A DNA stretch of 64,000 bases from Panopea generosa (GCA_029582155.1 CM055902.1:17887011-17951010), one strand, 5' to 3'; counted from the first letter of the stretch, positions 45,495 through 56,438 are shown. Made by a program: numbers and translations. The notes: generated by a model not told the origin, from the sequence alone.

Positions 45495-45802
45495 GGCTTC
45501 ACTAAACTTGAAAAAAGATATTCTGATATTTTAAGTTTTTATAATTATTTTCGTTATCATTATGTATATAAATATACTTGCAATAAACTTTTTTCAGTGG
45601 GTTTCTGAAATTATTCTTTTACTGATAGTATGCTTTATGTTAATATATTATTTAAAATGACAAACTAAATTAAACTTGTTTGAAACTACACCCACTGTGC
45701 TATACCACTAATTATATGACACGCAGCAACACACCCGTGGTGTTAATTACGTTATGTCACATGCCAGTGAGAGCCGTGTCAATTAAGTTATATGCTAAAG
45801 TG

Positions 45803-46632
45803 GTGACTTATCGGTCTATTGACCACGGAAGATATGTATGATTTCATTTTGATTGCCAGATGGATGAATTTTAATTGAGCCAACATTATGTGATTGAAAA
45901 GAAAAGATAAGAAAGAAAAACTGCCAGCCAATTAACAACAAATAAAAAAATCATTTAAGATATTGGTTATTCGAAGTTTCAGAACGCTTTAGTATGTAAA
46001 TATCATGATGTTAATATCATTAAATTAACGAACCGAAAACTCTACGCCAGTTCTGAGTGAATGGTAGAAAGTGTGACATACACGTATAAAGGGATGTGTA
46101 TTCAGGGCTGTCATTTTACCACAGCTGCCATAGCGATTTCGTATAAAAACAGATCAGAATTGTTAATTTACAAAATAAAACAATCCTACAATTTTAAAAC
46201 TAATAAAAATTAAAGACATGTCTCTAAATAATTCTTTGTAAAAATGTAGTATTTTATTTGTATTATTTTTTACTTTCATTATTTGTTTTATTTTTTTGAA
46301 ATATTATTATCATTGGAGCTATTATTATAATATACATATTGACTTATTGATTTGTTTACAGTTTTTATATTGGATACGTGCGTATGTTCATCTGGTCAGT
46401 CGTTCACAATTAATATAACAATTTAATTACTATAATGAAGGCAGAGTTGCATGGCAATCATAAAAACAGATACCCATGGTGAGAACCACATGTGTGTCAA
46501 TAAATAGTTTATTGGTGATTTATCGGTCCATTGATCACAAAGAACCCTGCCGGTGTGTAATTTTCATTTTGATTATAATTTGTGCCAGATGAATGAATCT
46601 TTATTTAACCCGCGGCATGTGATTGGATAAGA
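45803..46632. repeat. Diverged internal duplication within the 5.5-kb element
   Basis: GTGACTTATCGGTCTATTGA with TTCATTTTGATTGCCAGATG at 45803-45906 recurs as GTGATTTATCGGTCCATTGA with TTCATTTTGATTATAATTTG at 46513-46632, followed in both by a Lys-like A-rich stretch (ATGTGATTGRAAAGAAA). It is older than the 466-bp duplication. ATT-rich microsatellite sequence follows at 46680-46850. Confidence 0.6.
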
Positions 46633-47184
46633 AATATATAGTCAAAATCAATACTAAAATATGCAGATTTTTTATAATTTTATTATTACCATCATTATTA
46701 TTAATATATATTATATATTTTATTATTATTTATTACTATTATTACTAATATTATTGTTATTTTTGCTATATTACTTTATTATTATATTATTATATTATCA
46801 TATTATTATTATCTGAGTATTTTTTCTTCTTTATTATTATTATTATTATTATTGTTGTCATTTCTTACTTGTTGCCCCTTTCACAACTTTTATAGTGGCT
46901 TAATTGTTACGTGCTTACGTGCACGTGACCAGGCGTATCGATTTTGTAGGAAAGCGGGAAAACAATATATTTACTATTTTATAGCCAGTGAATACATGTT
47001 CGTTTATGTTTATTTAAACCTTCCTCATGATCAAAAGCTGTTCTTTAGTCAATATAAAATCACAACCTCAAAAAGGTCACCTAGAAATTTACGTTTGCTA
47101 GTTTTTATTTCCTATGTCTAATATGTTATTTCGGTCTGTCGTGTTAATTTGGCATACATACATTTATTTTACATTAATTTAATT

Positions 47185-47352
47185 TAGCTTGATTGTCAAG
47201 TAAGCTCGGAGCTTATGCATATCGTCCTCCAGTGCATTCCCTTATTAGATCTGGTACTGAATTGTGTTTCGAGAGGTCGGGTAAAGCCTGGGTCAAACTC
47301 GCGACCTCTGCCGTCTGAAGCAGCACCCTATCCGCTGTACTACTGACCCACT
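47185..47352 (-). mobile_element. tRNA-derived SINE, minus strand, inside the 5.5-kb element
   Basis: Reverse complement reads GTGGGTCAGTAGTACAGCGG ATAGGGTGC (box A region), GGTCGCGAGTTTGACCC (box B) and then GGCTTTACCCGACCTC; the two parts are given separately because of length. It ends in TTATGCATATC-like sequence. It must have inserted into the transposon or its progenitor. Confidence 0.6.
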
Positions 47353-48074
47353 TTATATTTTAGAATACAATTAATTTATTTTATTATTTTAATGAGATGT
47401 GCACGAGTATAATGTTTCCACTTTAATTGCAATATAACAGTTTACGTAGATTTGTTTACAACTAAGCACAAACTCAGTGTAACTATGTTTGGGGAAAATA
47501 TAAAACTAAAGTCCAAATTAAATTGAAAATTGGTAATTTTTATTTTGCCGAAATACCCAAACAAATAGAATCATAATCATATAATTTTACGCATATCTAT
47601 GTTTTGTTTGATTCACGCATGCTTTGATATTTTTGTATTTGGAGCAGTATACGCTTAAATCGAAATAAAGTACATGTTTTGTATGTTCTATAACTAATTT
47701 ATATCGAAATAAAACGGCAAATTACATCTATTCGAATTGTTATTTACACAATATATAATTATTTATATTTTTGTTGCGCAAACCAAATCATGCTTAAACA
47801 TGCAACTAAATTAGCCTTGAAACCGTAGATAACCATTGATGTGTCGTCTATTGTATAATAGGTATTTTAAACATTATTGTATTGATCAGCTAAATATTGA
47901 TATTTATGTAATAATTGATAAATTGTTGACCAAAATAAGTTTTATCATGCCTTTTACAGTAAAACATTTATATTAACTAAATGGTTTATATTTATGTGAA
48001 AGAAAATTTATTTTTTATCTCGATTTTAAGTATCGACTTCACGATCAAATAATAAAAAAGAGTATATCCGAATG

Positions 48075-48387
48075 AACGAGTGCACTCAGTAGCGCACGAA
48101 TAGTTCTGTTATCAGTTATCTTACTGTGTCTAGCGTATACAGCGCTACTGAGTGCACTCAGCGTATCTGAGTGCATTCAGCGTGTCTGAGTGCACTCGAT
48201 CTATTTCATGCGTTCAGGAGTGCGTTTATTATTCAAAATCCAGCGTTTGCTTACGGTCCATGTCCGCTCCGTCAGCGCTCAATCTTCGCTCCGTTCGCGC
48301 TCCGTCTGCGCTACGCTCGCGCTCCGCTTACGCTCTGAGTGCACTCCGTTTGCGTGCAATTGGGGTACTTGAGCGGTTTAGGGTCTG
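48075..48387. repeat. Right terminal and subterminal region of the 5.5-kb element
   Basis: GAGTGCACTC or a close variant occurs at about 48078, 48150, 48169, 48188 and 48337, several inside the longer palindrome CTGAGTGCACTCAG. Motifs GCTCCGTTCGCGCTCCG and CTACGCTCGCGCTCCGC follow, then the inverted terminal repeat. Such clustered palindromes are plausible transposase-binding sites. The forward frame at 48152-48478 (RSVRAPSALRSRSAYALSAL) merely translates these repeats. Confidence 0.8.
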
Positions 48388-49632
48388 TAGATGGGAATCT
48401 TCAACTTTGCTAAAACTACAGTTAGATGGGAATCTTGAACTAGGCTTAAACTACAGTAAAATGGGAATCCTAAACTAGGCTTAAACTACAGTTAGATGGA
48501 AATCTTGAACGTGGCTTAAACTACAATTAAATGTTAAATTTGAACACGGCTTAAACTATAGTTAAGTGGGAGTCCTAAACTAGGCTTAAACTACAGTTAG
48601 ATGAAAATTTTGAACTAAGCTTAAACTACAGCTAGATGGGAATATTGAACTAAGGGCTTAAAGAACAGTTAGATGGAAATCTTGAACGAGGCTTAAACTA
48701 CAGTTAGATGGGAATCTTGAACTCGGCTTAAATTCCAGTTATATGTGAATGTAAAACTACAATTAATCTTGATCTAAGCTCAAACTAAATTTAAAAATAA
48801 ACAAAGATTCAGCTACATTTCGAAGTTAGATGTAAAACTAGAGTTAAACTTAAACTACAGTTAGATATGAGACTTGAACCAGACTCAAACTGCAGTCAGA
48901 TGTAACACTTTAGTTAGACTTAAACTAGAGTTACATGTTTAACTTCAATTAAGTTGAAGTTAGGCTTAAACTACATTATGTATGAAGCTTAAATTAATTA
49001 AATTTTAACTACAGTTTGATGTGAAACTTTAAATAGAATTAACCTAAAGTTAGATATGAAGCTTAAACTAGGCTTAAACTACAGTTAGATATGAAACTTA
49101 AACTATAACAGAATGATATGCAATTTAAACTAGGCTTAAACTTCAGATATATATAAAACGTCAACTAGGTTTAAAATATAACTTTTAAATTGCTTTAACT
49201 ATAGTTAGGTGTGAATTTAGAACATGACTAAAACTACAGTTAAATTTTAACTTGGGCTAAGCTTATACTACAGTTAGATGTGAAACTTAAACTAGGTTTA
49301 AACTACAGTTAGATGTGAAACTTGAACTAGGTTTAAACTACAGTTAGATGTGAAACTTGAACTAGGTTTAAACTACAGTTAGATGTGAAACTTGAACTAG
49401 GTTTAAACTACAGTTAGATGTGAAACTTGAACTAGGTTTAAACTACAGTTAGATGTGAAACTTGAACTAGGTTTAAACTACAGTTAGATGTGAAACTTGA
49501 ACTAGGTTTAAACTACAGTTAGATGTGAAACTTGAACTAGGTTTAAACTACAGTTAGATGTGAAACTTGAACTAGGTTTAAACTACAGTTAGATGTGAAA
49601 CTTGAACTTAGCTATGAAACCTGAACACGCCT
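48388..49632. repeat. 35-bp minisatellite, right part
   Basis: Same unit as 42490-42840. The first 870 bp are heterogeneous with irregular spacing. From 49271 to 49609 ten copies at exact 35-bp intervals (CAGTTAGATGTGAAACTTGA then ACTAGGTTTAAACTA) are almost identical, showing recent local expansion. Confidence 0.95.
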
Positions 49633-50215
49633 TTGCAACTATGCTTGCGTATCTATCACATGGTTGAAGTAATATTTTCTGGATATTAAAGTCAATGCAT
49701 AATTTAAGGAAGTTCATAAAATCACAAGTTTTGTTAATTGTCTAAACAATAACAATACAATTCATGCGAAAAACATTTTTATTCTGATACATTTCATAAT
49801 TGAAATTTGAAACAGAAAATTGAAAGTTTTTTTAAAGAAACATATACATGAAAGTGTAGGTGTGATTTCAGAATATTATGCAGTATTTAACAAATCTAAT
49901 TTAGGATACGAAGACAAACTTTTATATGTCTTTTCATTTGATTTAGAAACACGAATCTGTCTCCGTGGGCGTAATAAATGTTTATTCTTTCACGGTCTGG
50001 ACATTATAGACACATTGACAGGTCTCGGGAGGTGTTTGTGTAAATATGAAATAGTCTAAGTAAATCTGGCATATCATGCGGTAAGCAAGGTTATACTCTG
50101 AGTAGGCATTTTATTACCACAGCAAAGAATCTGATATTTCTGTTTAACAGTCAGTATTAGAATACAATAGTCACCTAAAGCCTACATGTTAAAACTTAGT
50201 AAGTCATTGCACACG
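49633..50215. other. AT-rich sequence, no firm gene
   Basis: A 79-codon open frame at 49820-50059 starts at TTG. It has a fairly protein-like composition (DKLLYVFSFDLETRICLRG) but no splice site or known motif, so I do not annotate it. Confidence 0.3.
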
Positions 50216-50400
50216 GACAACCTAGCTCCACCCTCCGGTCACGTGGCGTTGTTTGTCCAAATCAATACATTTTTTTTATTTACTTAGTGATGGCGGCGCT
50301 GGAACCAATATCGATCGCTGATTGGATCATCGGCTTCTTTGATTGACAGTTTGCATTAGGTCAGCTGCTACAGATGCACGTCGGTAACTATATCCAGTTA
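50216..50400. promoter_or_regulatory. Promoter-like GC-richer island
   Basis: In very AT-rich surroundings this segment has an E-box (GTCACGTGGC), a YY1-like ATGGCGGCGCTGG on the plus strand at about 50291, and two ATTGG/ATTGA CCAAT-type motifs. ATGGCGGC near a start site is common in TATA-less animal promoters. The plus-strand frame from that ATG is only 18 codons. Direction and target gene are unknown. Confidence 0.3.
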
Positions 50401-50647
50401 TAAGTGTTTTCTTATTTTCGTATCGGTCGTCTTTTGAAATAATTCCCACCCATCCTTATCCATAAGTATTAAACATATAAATAATATGTTATACATGCAT
50501 CTGTTTCGTATCGCATCACTGCTTCAAATGCAGAAACATGGAACATATACACGATTCGGGATTTAAAATAACACGCTTGATAATGCCCAACTGCCGTATT
50601 GATTTTTTTATTTGTGCATTTTGTTTATTATTAAAATCAAATCAAAT

Positions 50648-50653
50648 TTTATT
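50648..50653 (-). terminator. Poly(A) signal for the cysteine-rich gene
   Basis: Minus-strand AATAAA (AGCAATAAAAT context), about 112 bases after the stop codon at 50765. A second AATAAA lies slightly closer to the stop, at about 50672. Confidence 0.45.
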
Positions 50654-50764
50654 GCTTTTAGAATTAATGTTTTTTATTTTGATAAATAAATAAATCTATA
50701 ATAAGAAAAAAATAATTATGACAAAAGAAACAGATATCTGCCGATGGTACCGGAGGCTATGACA

Positions 50765-51043
50765 TCACTTCCGTCGGAACGCGGTTGCGCACTTTTCCCA
50801 AAAGTAATCATGGCACAAGCAGCAGAACTCATATCCATGACCAAATAGTTCTCCACACTCCGCGCAAACAGGTGCTAACACTTCAATCGTGTATGGATGG
50901 ATATTTCTAAGGTCACATTTTTTGCAAGGTATATTTCCAATTTTCGTCAAGTCCCTGTATCCCGATATGCATCCGATAAGCATAGTTAGAGTTCCTGCCA
51001 ACACAATTGTTCTAACATATGAAGTGTTTCCAGATGACGCCAT
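50765..51043 (-). CDS. Small membrane-anchored protein with three CxxC pairs, 92 aa
   Basis: A 92-codon frame from an ATG in strong context (AGAATGG) to TGA. A minus-strand acceptor (TTGTTATATATTTCAG, exon from 51048) lies just upstream, so a 5' exon is expected to the right; the longer frame starting at the ATG at 51070 lies in that intron and is not used. Residues 9-28 (YVRTIVLAGTLTMLIGCISG) form one hydrophobic segment, so the protein is a signal-anchored or secreted product. Downstream are C40-KK-C43, C60-AE-C63 and C74-CL-C77 plus C85, with His69 and His78 nearby, a spacing that could bind zinc, for instance as a zinc ribbon. The basic C-terminus is FRRK. I do not recognise the family. 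Poly(A) signals lie at 50648 and 50672. Confidence 0.6.
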   Translation of the reverse strand: MASSGNTSYVRTIVLAGTLTMLIGCISGYRDLTKIGNIPCKKCDLRNIHPYTIEVLAPVCAECGELFGHGYEFCCLCHDYFWEKCATAFRRK

Positions 51044-51049
51044 TCTCAC

Positions 51050-52917
51050 TGAAATATATAACAAAAACATCTTACGTAAGATAAAGAATCTAAAGAATCT
51101 AAAGAATCTATACTGCTAGCTAAAACCATTATCGGGTTATCGATAATGCTCAGGAAGGCAAACCGGTGACCCCTGGGCTCTAAAGGTCGTTATTCAATAA
51201 AAACACCCCATATGAACGGCCACCAGCTGTTTAATTAAAATGTGTTATGTGTGTGGCAACGTTTTTAACTTGTGGTAAAACTCCAAAATCAGAGAATTTC
51301 AGCTGAATTATTTATAGGTACAAAATGACCCGGTCTGACATCACCAGAGAAACCAAAATGACTCTCTGTTAAATGTTTGCTTCAGGTTACGCAAGTTTTA
51401 TTAAAAAAATAAAGGAGTGCAACATACTGTACTAAGTTTGTTTTTTTTTTAAATCATACGGTTACATTTTATTTCACTTTAAATCATCCTTAGGTAAGAA
51501 TTATTTTACAAATGAATGGATGTTGCAAAATGGATGTAAAATAGTCTATATCAATTTTAGCTATTTTCGTAATGAAGGCATAAGCCGAAAATTTGGAAAA
51601 CGAGGTAAAATAGACATTGTAATCTATAATTATACTTAATAAAATTTCATTTGTCAAATCAACAATTTCGTCTTAAATTGTTTAAATGTTGATTTTGGTA
51701 TTGCTAATATGTAACCGTGCCAACACATCCAACTTAAGCCAGCTACGCCTCTGTATATGAACATCGAAACATCGTAGTGGTGGATTGGGATTTGAATTCA
51801 GAATTATTTTCTCAACTGATATCATCTTCATTTTTGTTATTCTGATTTTCTCATTTTAATCTCAAGTCTCGACCCAATTTTGTGTAATTGGATGGATGTT
51901 CTCGTTCTCAAAAGTCATTTATTTATTCTTTCTTTAGACATACATGACTTTTATTTAGACATAAACGGGCTTAGAACAACGTCTATGCTTTATACACAAG
52001 TAAGCAATAAAAGTAAGCAATAAAATAGAATAACATGTTTTAATTAAAATAAAAATACCATTTGAAATTAACCAATTTTTCTTGGGTTAAATGAGAATAC
52101 AAAGCAACCTTAAACATAAATAACAAAAAGAGATTTTTTTTATGAAAAATGCATAGCTTCGTTCTTACATGAAATATCAGCTAACGTTACATTGAAGGTA
52201 AGATAAAAAAAAAAGCTCGAGTAATATGGAAGTCTGGAACTCCAATGTGACACAGCTTTTGAGAGAAATAATGATTAAATATGATTCGCTTAGCTTAATA
52301 GTTTGTTGTGTCAAAGTTATTTATTGTGTTTTATTTATGCTTTGATATAATTAAATGTCATCGAGTTAGAAGAATAAAATATATTTTTAAAACATTGAAT
52401 ATATGTATAATGAAATTTAGAGTGGTAAGGCCAAGTCACAATATATTGAGATAAAAATGTTTTATGTAAACATTTCTTTGAGATTCATAAAATCTTTTGA
52501 TATATATATCATTGGGCTGGGTGCTATCTATTTTTTCTTTGTTGGTATTAAGCTTCATTGTCATGTATGTCATTTACATGTCACAATGATAAAAATATAC
52601 TTATTTACTTATTTAATTATTTTCAGTGATATTTTGTAATTTATTTAATTACACATTTAGCCATTGTCTGAAATTTTGGTACCAAGTAAAGCTGACAAAT
52701 CAATCCTTAAAGTTTAAAACTTTAAAAAAAAGAAGAAAATATTTCAAAAAATATTTTTTTCGCTATTGTTGTAATTTAAAAAAAAAACTATGATTAAATC
52801 CTTTTTGTAATAAAATCACAAGTAGTTATTGGTCGGTTCAGGAGGAGTTGTATTTGCAAAGTTTGGAACATTCAAGATTTAAACAAGTACCTGTATTATC
52901 TATTATTATCCTTTATT
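51050..52917. other. AT-rich sequence upstream of the cysteine-rich gene
   Basis: A TAAAGAATC triple repeat occurs at about 51082-51110. The motif AGCTACGCCTCTG at 51741-51753 is an inverted CAGAGGCGTAGCT end (see 17220). No first exon could be located with confidence. Confidence 0.35.
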
Positions 52918-53165
52918 AGGTCACCCGAGACTTTGTCTCAAGGGACCTTTTGCGACTGTCTTTTGTACGTCGTCATGCGTCGTGCACCGTCCGTTGTGCG
53001 TCCGTAAACAATTGACATTTTTGACTTCTTCTCAAAAAACCATAAGCTCAATCGTAATGAAATGTTGTATGCGGCTTAAGTACCTAGGGATGAGTCAAAA
53101 TTTTGAATTACATTGTTCTCTCACCCCACTGGGGCCTTGGGGCCGGGGCCAAAACAGCTGGTGTA
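52918..53165 (+). repeat. Interspersed repeat of the TCACCCGAGACTTTGTCTC type
   Basis: It starts GGTCACCCGAGACTTTGTCT and CAAGGGACCTTTTGCGACTG, then GTCGTCATGCGTCGTGCACC and GTCCGTTGTGCGTCCGTAAA, and ends CCACTGGGGCCTTGGGGCCG. The CGTCGTCxGTCG-rich head followed by a long AT-richer body is shared with the fragments near 10.2-10.4 kb. It has no coding frame. Confidence 0.6.
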
Positions 53166-54295
53166 TTTGAATTTCATATGTGCATCGCAGAGATGTATAC
53201 ATTTTTAAGAAATAGTTTCCCTTCATGTTTGTTTATCCCTTCAATGTGACGCTAGGCGCCGTTTACTACAACCCAGTCTGACGTTTACACAAACAATGCG
53301 CAAATTACTGGCTACTAATGTAATAAAAACACCACAAATCTATAGAATAGTCGTCCTACTGATAAAAACGGGATGATCTCTTCTACAACATAATATGAGA
53401 TCGAAAACACAATTAATATATCTTTAACGGTTTCCAAAACAAGACATACAGATACGCATGGAGAGCATCTGGCTTAAGTGAATATAGTATAATTATTATT
53501 TAACGAGTTGGCCGTCTGAAAAAATACAAACCCTTTAAAACCCATAGATATATTCTTGCCTTGTTTGGATAGCCCCTGGGAATACGTGTCATCATGAAAT
53601 ATGAACTTTTTCTCCCTACCAGTAGTTTGGTTCGTGACATGTTTAGAAGTAAGTCTTTGATTGATTGCAAAGTTTGCGCTCTCGCACATGAAAATTTCGA
53701 TGATCCAAGTAGTAATCAAGATGAATTTATTTTATTTTCTTAGATTTCTAAAAGTCTACATCTACGTTTCATAATAAAAAGTTAAAAGTGTTTCTTCCAA
53801 ACTTAAAAGGTTCCAGAGAAAGATTTTTGAATGTTTTGCCTAAAGGATATATATCATGCTGAAAATAGTCAAACAAATAAAATTGTAGGTCGCCGTACTC
53901 ATTTTGACAAATTCATATTTTGTACAATTACTGTTTTTCAAATTTGGATAAAACGACCTATTGATACTAAGAAAAAAATCAAATATCTTGTAATTTCAAT
54001 ATTGTTTACTGTATATCAGTTCTTCAAGTAAATACATGTAACTATTAAATAATAAAGAAAACATTCAAGAAAAAAATATTTGACTAAATTTCGAAAACGA
54101 AATCTATATCTATTTGTGAAAAAAAGTTTCTTTTCACTATTTTACCATGAGTAAAAACCCAACGAGATAGATAGTTATACATTGTTCAATAATGAAAAGC
54201 CTATTCATATTTCTTAAACTTGCCCGTCACCAATGGTATATTTTCTGTTATACAGTTTATTTACAGTAATATCACCGCAATAAGGTAGTGTAGAT
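53166..54295. other. AT-rich sequence, nothing recognised
   Basis: Short frames only; no splice-site, promoter or repeat pattern that I trust. Confidence 0.35.
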
Positions 54296-54400
54296 AGAGA
54301 TGGATATAGTTGGTAGACAGAGCGCCATACGCCAGAGGTTACGGACTCCACACACCCAGTACTGGTTCTACCCTGCAACAAGCTTTAATACATTCGCGTT
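54296..54400 (+). mobile_element. Degraded SINE of the GGTAGAGC family
   Basis: ATATAGTTGGTAGACAGAGC is a decayed box A, and CAGTACTGGTTCTACCCTGC matches the body of the copy at 25695-25895 (TTACTGGTTCTAACCAGC). The box B region is mutated. Confidence 0.45.
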
Positions 54401-54529
54401 AAATGATGTGGTTGGTCGAGATAGAGCGATGCTTCTGTTCACTACTTCTATACAAGATTACACTGCCCACTGACCGTATTAAGACTGTAACTTCTGTTTT
54501 CGTATTTAACTGTAATAAACAACCCAGAT

Positions 54530-54978
54530 TCTATATTACACTGAGAGACTTTAAAAACGCAAAACTCCACATGAGCCTATCTTGGATGAGTAGAGAACAC
54601 GCAATAACACAAGTTAGCCACAACCGAAAAAGTTCAATGAGCTTTCTCACGCCTTGGGTCAGAAGTGGAACAATATTTCTCAACATTGTGTTGCAAATAT
54701 TGTGATTTCAGCGAGGCAGGTATGTGTTGCTTGCATTGCTGTAAATGGTAGGTACAACCGCTACTATTTGCATAGCTGGTGATTTAGGGTATCGATGTTT
54801 CAAACGTTAATTCTCAGAGAATTATAATATTTTCCAATAAGATTCACTCGGTTTGTTAGACTTGTTGTATGTTTATTGTTGCAAAATTGGATTAAAATTG
54901 ATAAATAAAAAACTTGTTGGTTTTTACGAAATCTGACTTTTGCGTTTTTAAAGTCCCTCGGTGTGATATATATGTCGA
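54530..54978. repeat. Inverted repeat, 32-bp arms about 400 bp apart
   Basis: ACACTGAGAGACTTTAAAAA on the left pairs with the reverse complement of the right arm (ACACCGAGGGACTTTAAAAA); both continue CGCAAAA, and flanking ATAT is also shared. About 29 of 32 positions agree. The two arms therefore read the same protein-like string (DFKNAK) on opposite strands, which is a symmetry effect. A MITE origin is possible, but no target duplication is evident. Confidence 0.65.
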
Positions 54979-55060
54979 AATTCAAAGCAAACCCATTGTA
55001 GTTAAAACTCTCCATATGATACAGCCGTTTATAATATAGAAGCAAATGTTGATCATACAC

Positions 55061-55769
55061 CTACACTTCTGAGTGCAAGCAGCACATGTGGAATGTCAGA
55101 TTGGGCGCCATTTATACGCGCAGAACTAATATGGAATTTAACATAAAACATAAAAAACGTGTTGTTTGATCCTACAATGTTAGCGTCTGGAACGCTTCTC
55201 ATATAAACTAAATGTCCATAAACACCTCGCACTAGCGTGGTTAATACGGATTTAAGGATTAAAACCACAGTAAGGACACAATAAAATGGTGAGTACTTAT
55301 CTCGTTAAACAGACTAGACACTGTTTATTACCAAATTATAACACGTGACCTTCTCTACAACATGTCATGCTGACTGAGTGACTTGTAGTCAAACAATCTG
55401 TAACATTTTTATATATGGGTCATACACCACCACGCCACCACGCAGATTACACTGAAATGCAATTCAATACAGTATTCGTGAATATGTTCAAATCACAGAC
55501 AAGCGTTGAATGGAGTAGTAGGAAATGCATTAAAGGAGAATGTCCTCCAAAACTACATTAAGGTAAACAACTAACCTTCGTTACAAATTAAAAATAATAC
55601 AAATTTTACACACAGCTGTAATTGACGGTTATATCAGTTATACTCTTAAATTAGTATCTTTTATTGCTAACCTGTCTTTTTGTCATTTTTTGTTTGCATC
55701 TTATGCTTCTATCAACTGTTATGAAATACCTCCTTGTTAAATGTTTTGACGATTGTAACAGTTACATTG
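55061..55769. other. No recognised features
   Basis: Nothing beyond short frames; the frame at 55053-55268 on the minus strand has no support. Confidence 0.35.
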
Positions 55770-55910
55770 TATAGACCAGACAAGACAAACAAACAAGACA
55801 AACATAGAGGTTTGTTCATATTAATCAGACAAGGAGAAAGAGAGTTGTACATATAGACAAGACAAGGCAATTTATATAGACCAGATAAAGCAAACAAAGA
55901 TTTTTGTGTG

Positions 55911-55941
<31 letters not shown>

Positions 55942-56354
55942 CAGACAACGCAAACAAAGACATTTGTATATACAGACCAAACAAAGCAAACAAAGAGGTT
56001 GTATATATAGAGACCATACAAGGCAAACAAAGAAGTTTGTATATATAGACCAGACAAAACAAACAAAGATGTTGTATATATAGACCAGACAAGGGAAACA
56101 AAGAGGTTTATATATATAGACCAGACAAAACAAACAAAGATGTTGTATATATAGACCAGACAAAGCAAACAAAGAAGCTGTACATATAGACCACACAAAA
56201 CAAACAAAGAGGTTTGTATATATTGATCAGACAAAGCAAACAAAGAAGCTGTAGATATAGACCAGACAAAACAAACAAAGAGGTTTGTATATATTGATCA
56301 GACCAGGGAAACAAATAGGTTTGTGTATATTGATCAAACAAGGGAAACAAAGAG

Positions 56355-56370
<16 letters not shown>
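55770..56370. repeat. Minisatellite, 35-36-bp unit, purine-rich
   Basis: The unit runs TATATAGACCAGACAAAGCA then AACAAAGAGGTTTGTA. GACCAGAC motifs recur at 56048, 56083, 56119, 56154 and 56189. Left copies are more diverged. A TA run interrupts it at about 55912-55934. Open minus-strand frames (FVCFVWSIYT-like) come from the repeat. Confidence 0.92.
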
Positions 56371-56385
<15 letters not shown>

Positions 56386-56438
56386 CACCTCTCTCTCTCT
56401 CTCTCTCTCTTTATATATATATACACACCTCTCTCTCT

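Larger units (their letters stand above)
42841..48387. mobile_element. 5,547-bp TA-flanked transposon with terminal inverted repeats, non-autonomous
   Basis: The left end CAGACCCTAAACCGCTCAAG (continuing TACCCCA) is repeated in inverted form at the right end, 27 bases without mismatch, then ATTGCAC after a 2-base gap. TA flanks both ends (42839-42840 and 48388-48389); deleting the element and one TA restores the minisatellite unit CAGTTAGATGGG, so the duplication is exactly TA. The terminal 275-310 bp on each side are far less AT-rich and hold repeated CGCTCCGTTCG-like motifs; the right side has five copies of GAGTGCACTC or one-base variants. No transposase-like frame is present. TA duplication and CAG ends fit Tc1/mariner-like or other TA-targeting DDE elements, but the length and subterminal structure are unusual. 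The interior holds SINE-like copies and a 466-bp direct duplication. Confidence 0.88.

Noticed and set aside
48152-48478. 108-codon frame with RSRSAYALSALRLR repeats, resembling an RS protein
   Set aside because: It translates the CGCTCCG subterminal repeats of the 5.5-kb element and runs into the minisatellite.
50765-51070. Longer 101-codon version of the cysteine-rich protein
   Set aside because: The additional N-terminal codons include the pyrimidine tract and AG of a 3' splice site; the ATG at 51043 has the stronger context.
55712-56350. Several 80-129-codon minus-strand frames rich in Cys, Leu and Phe, membrane-like
   Set aside because: They follow the 35-36-bp repeat, with a parallel peptide in each frame; not a membrane protein.
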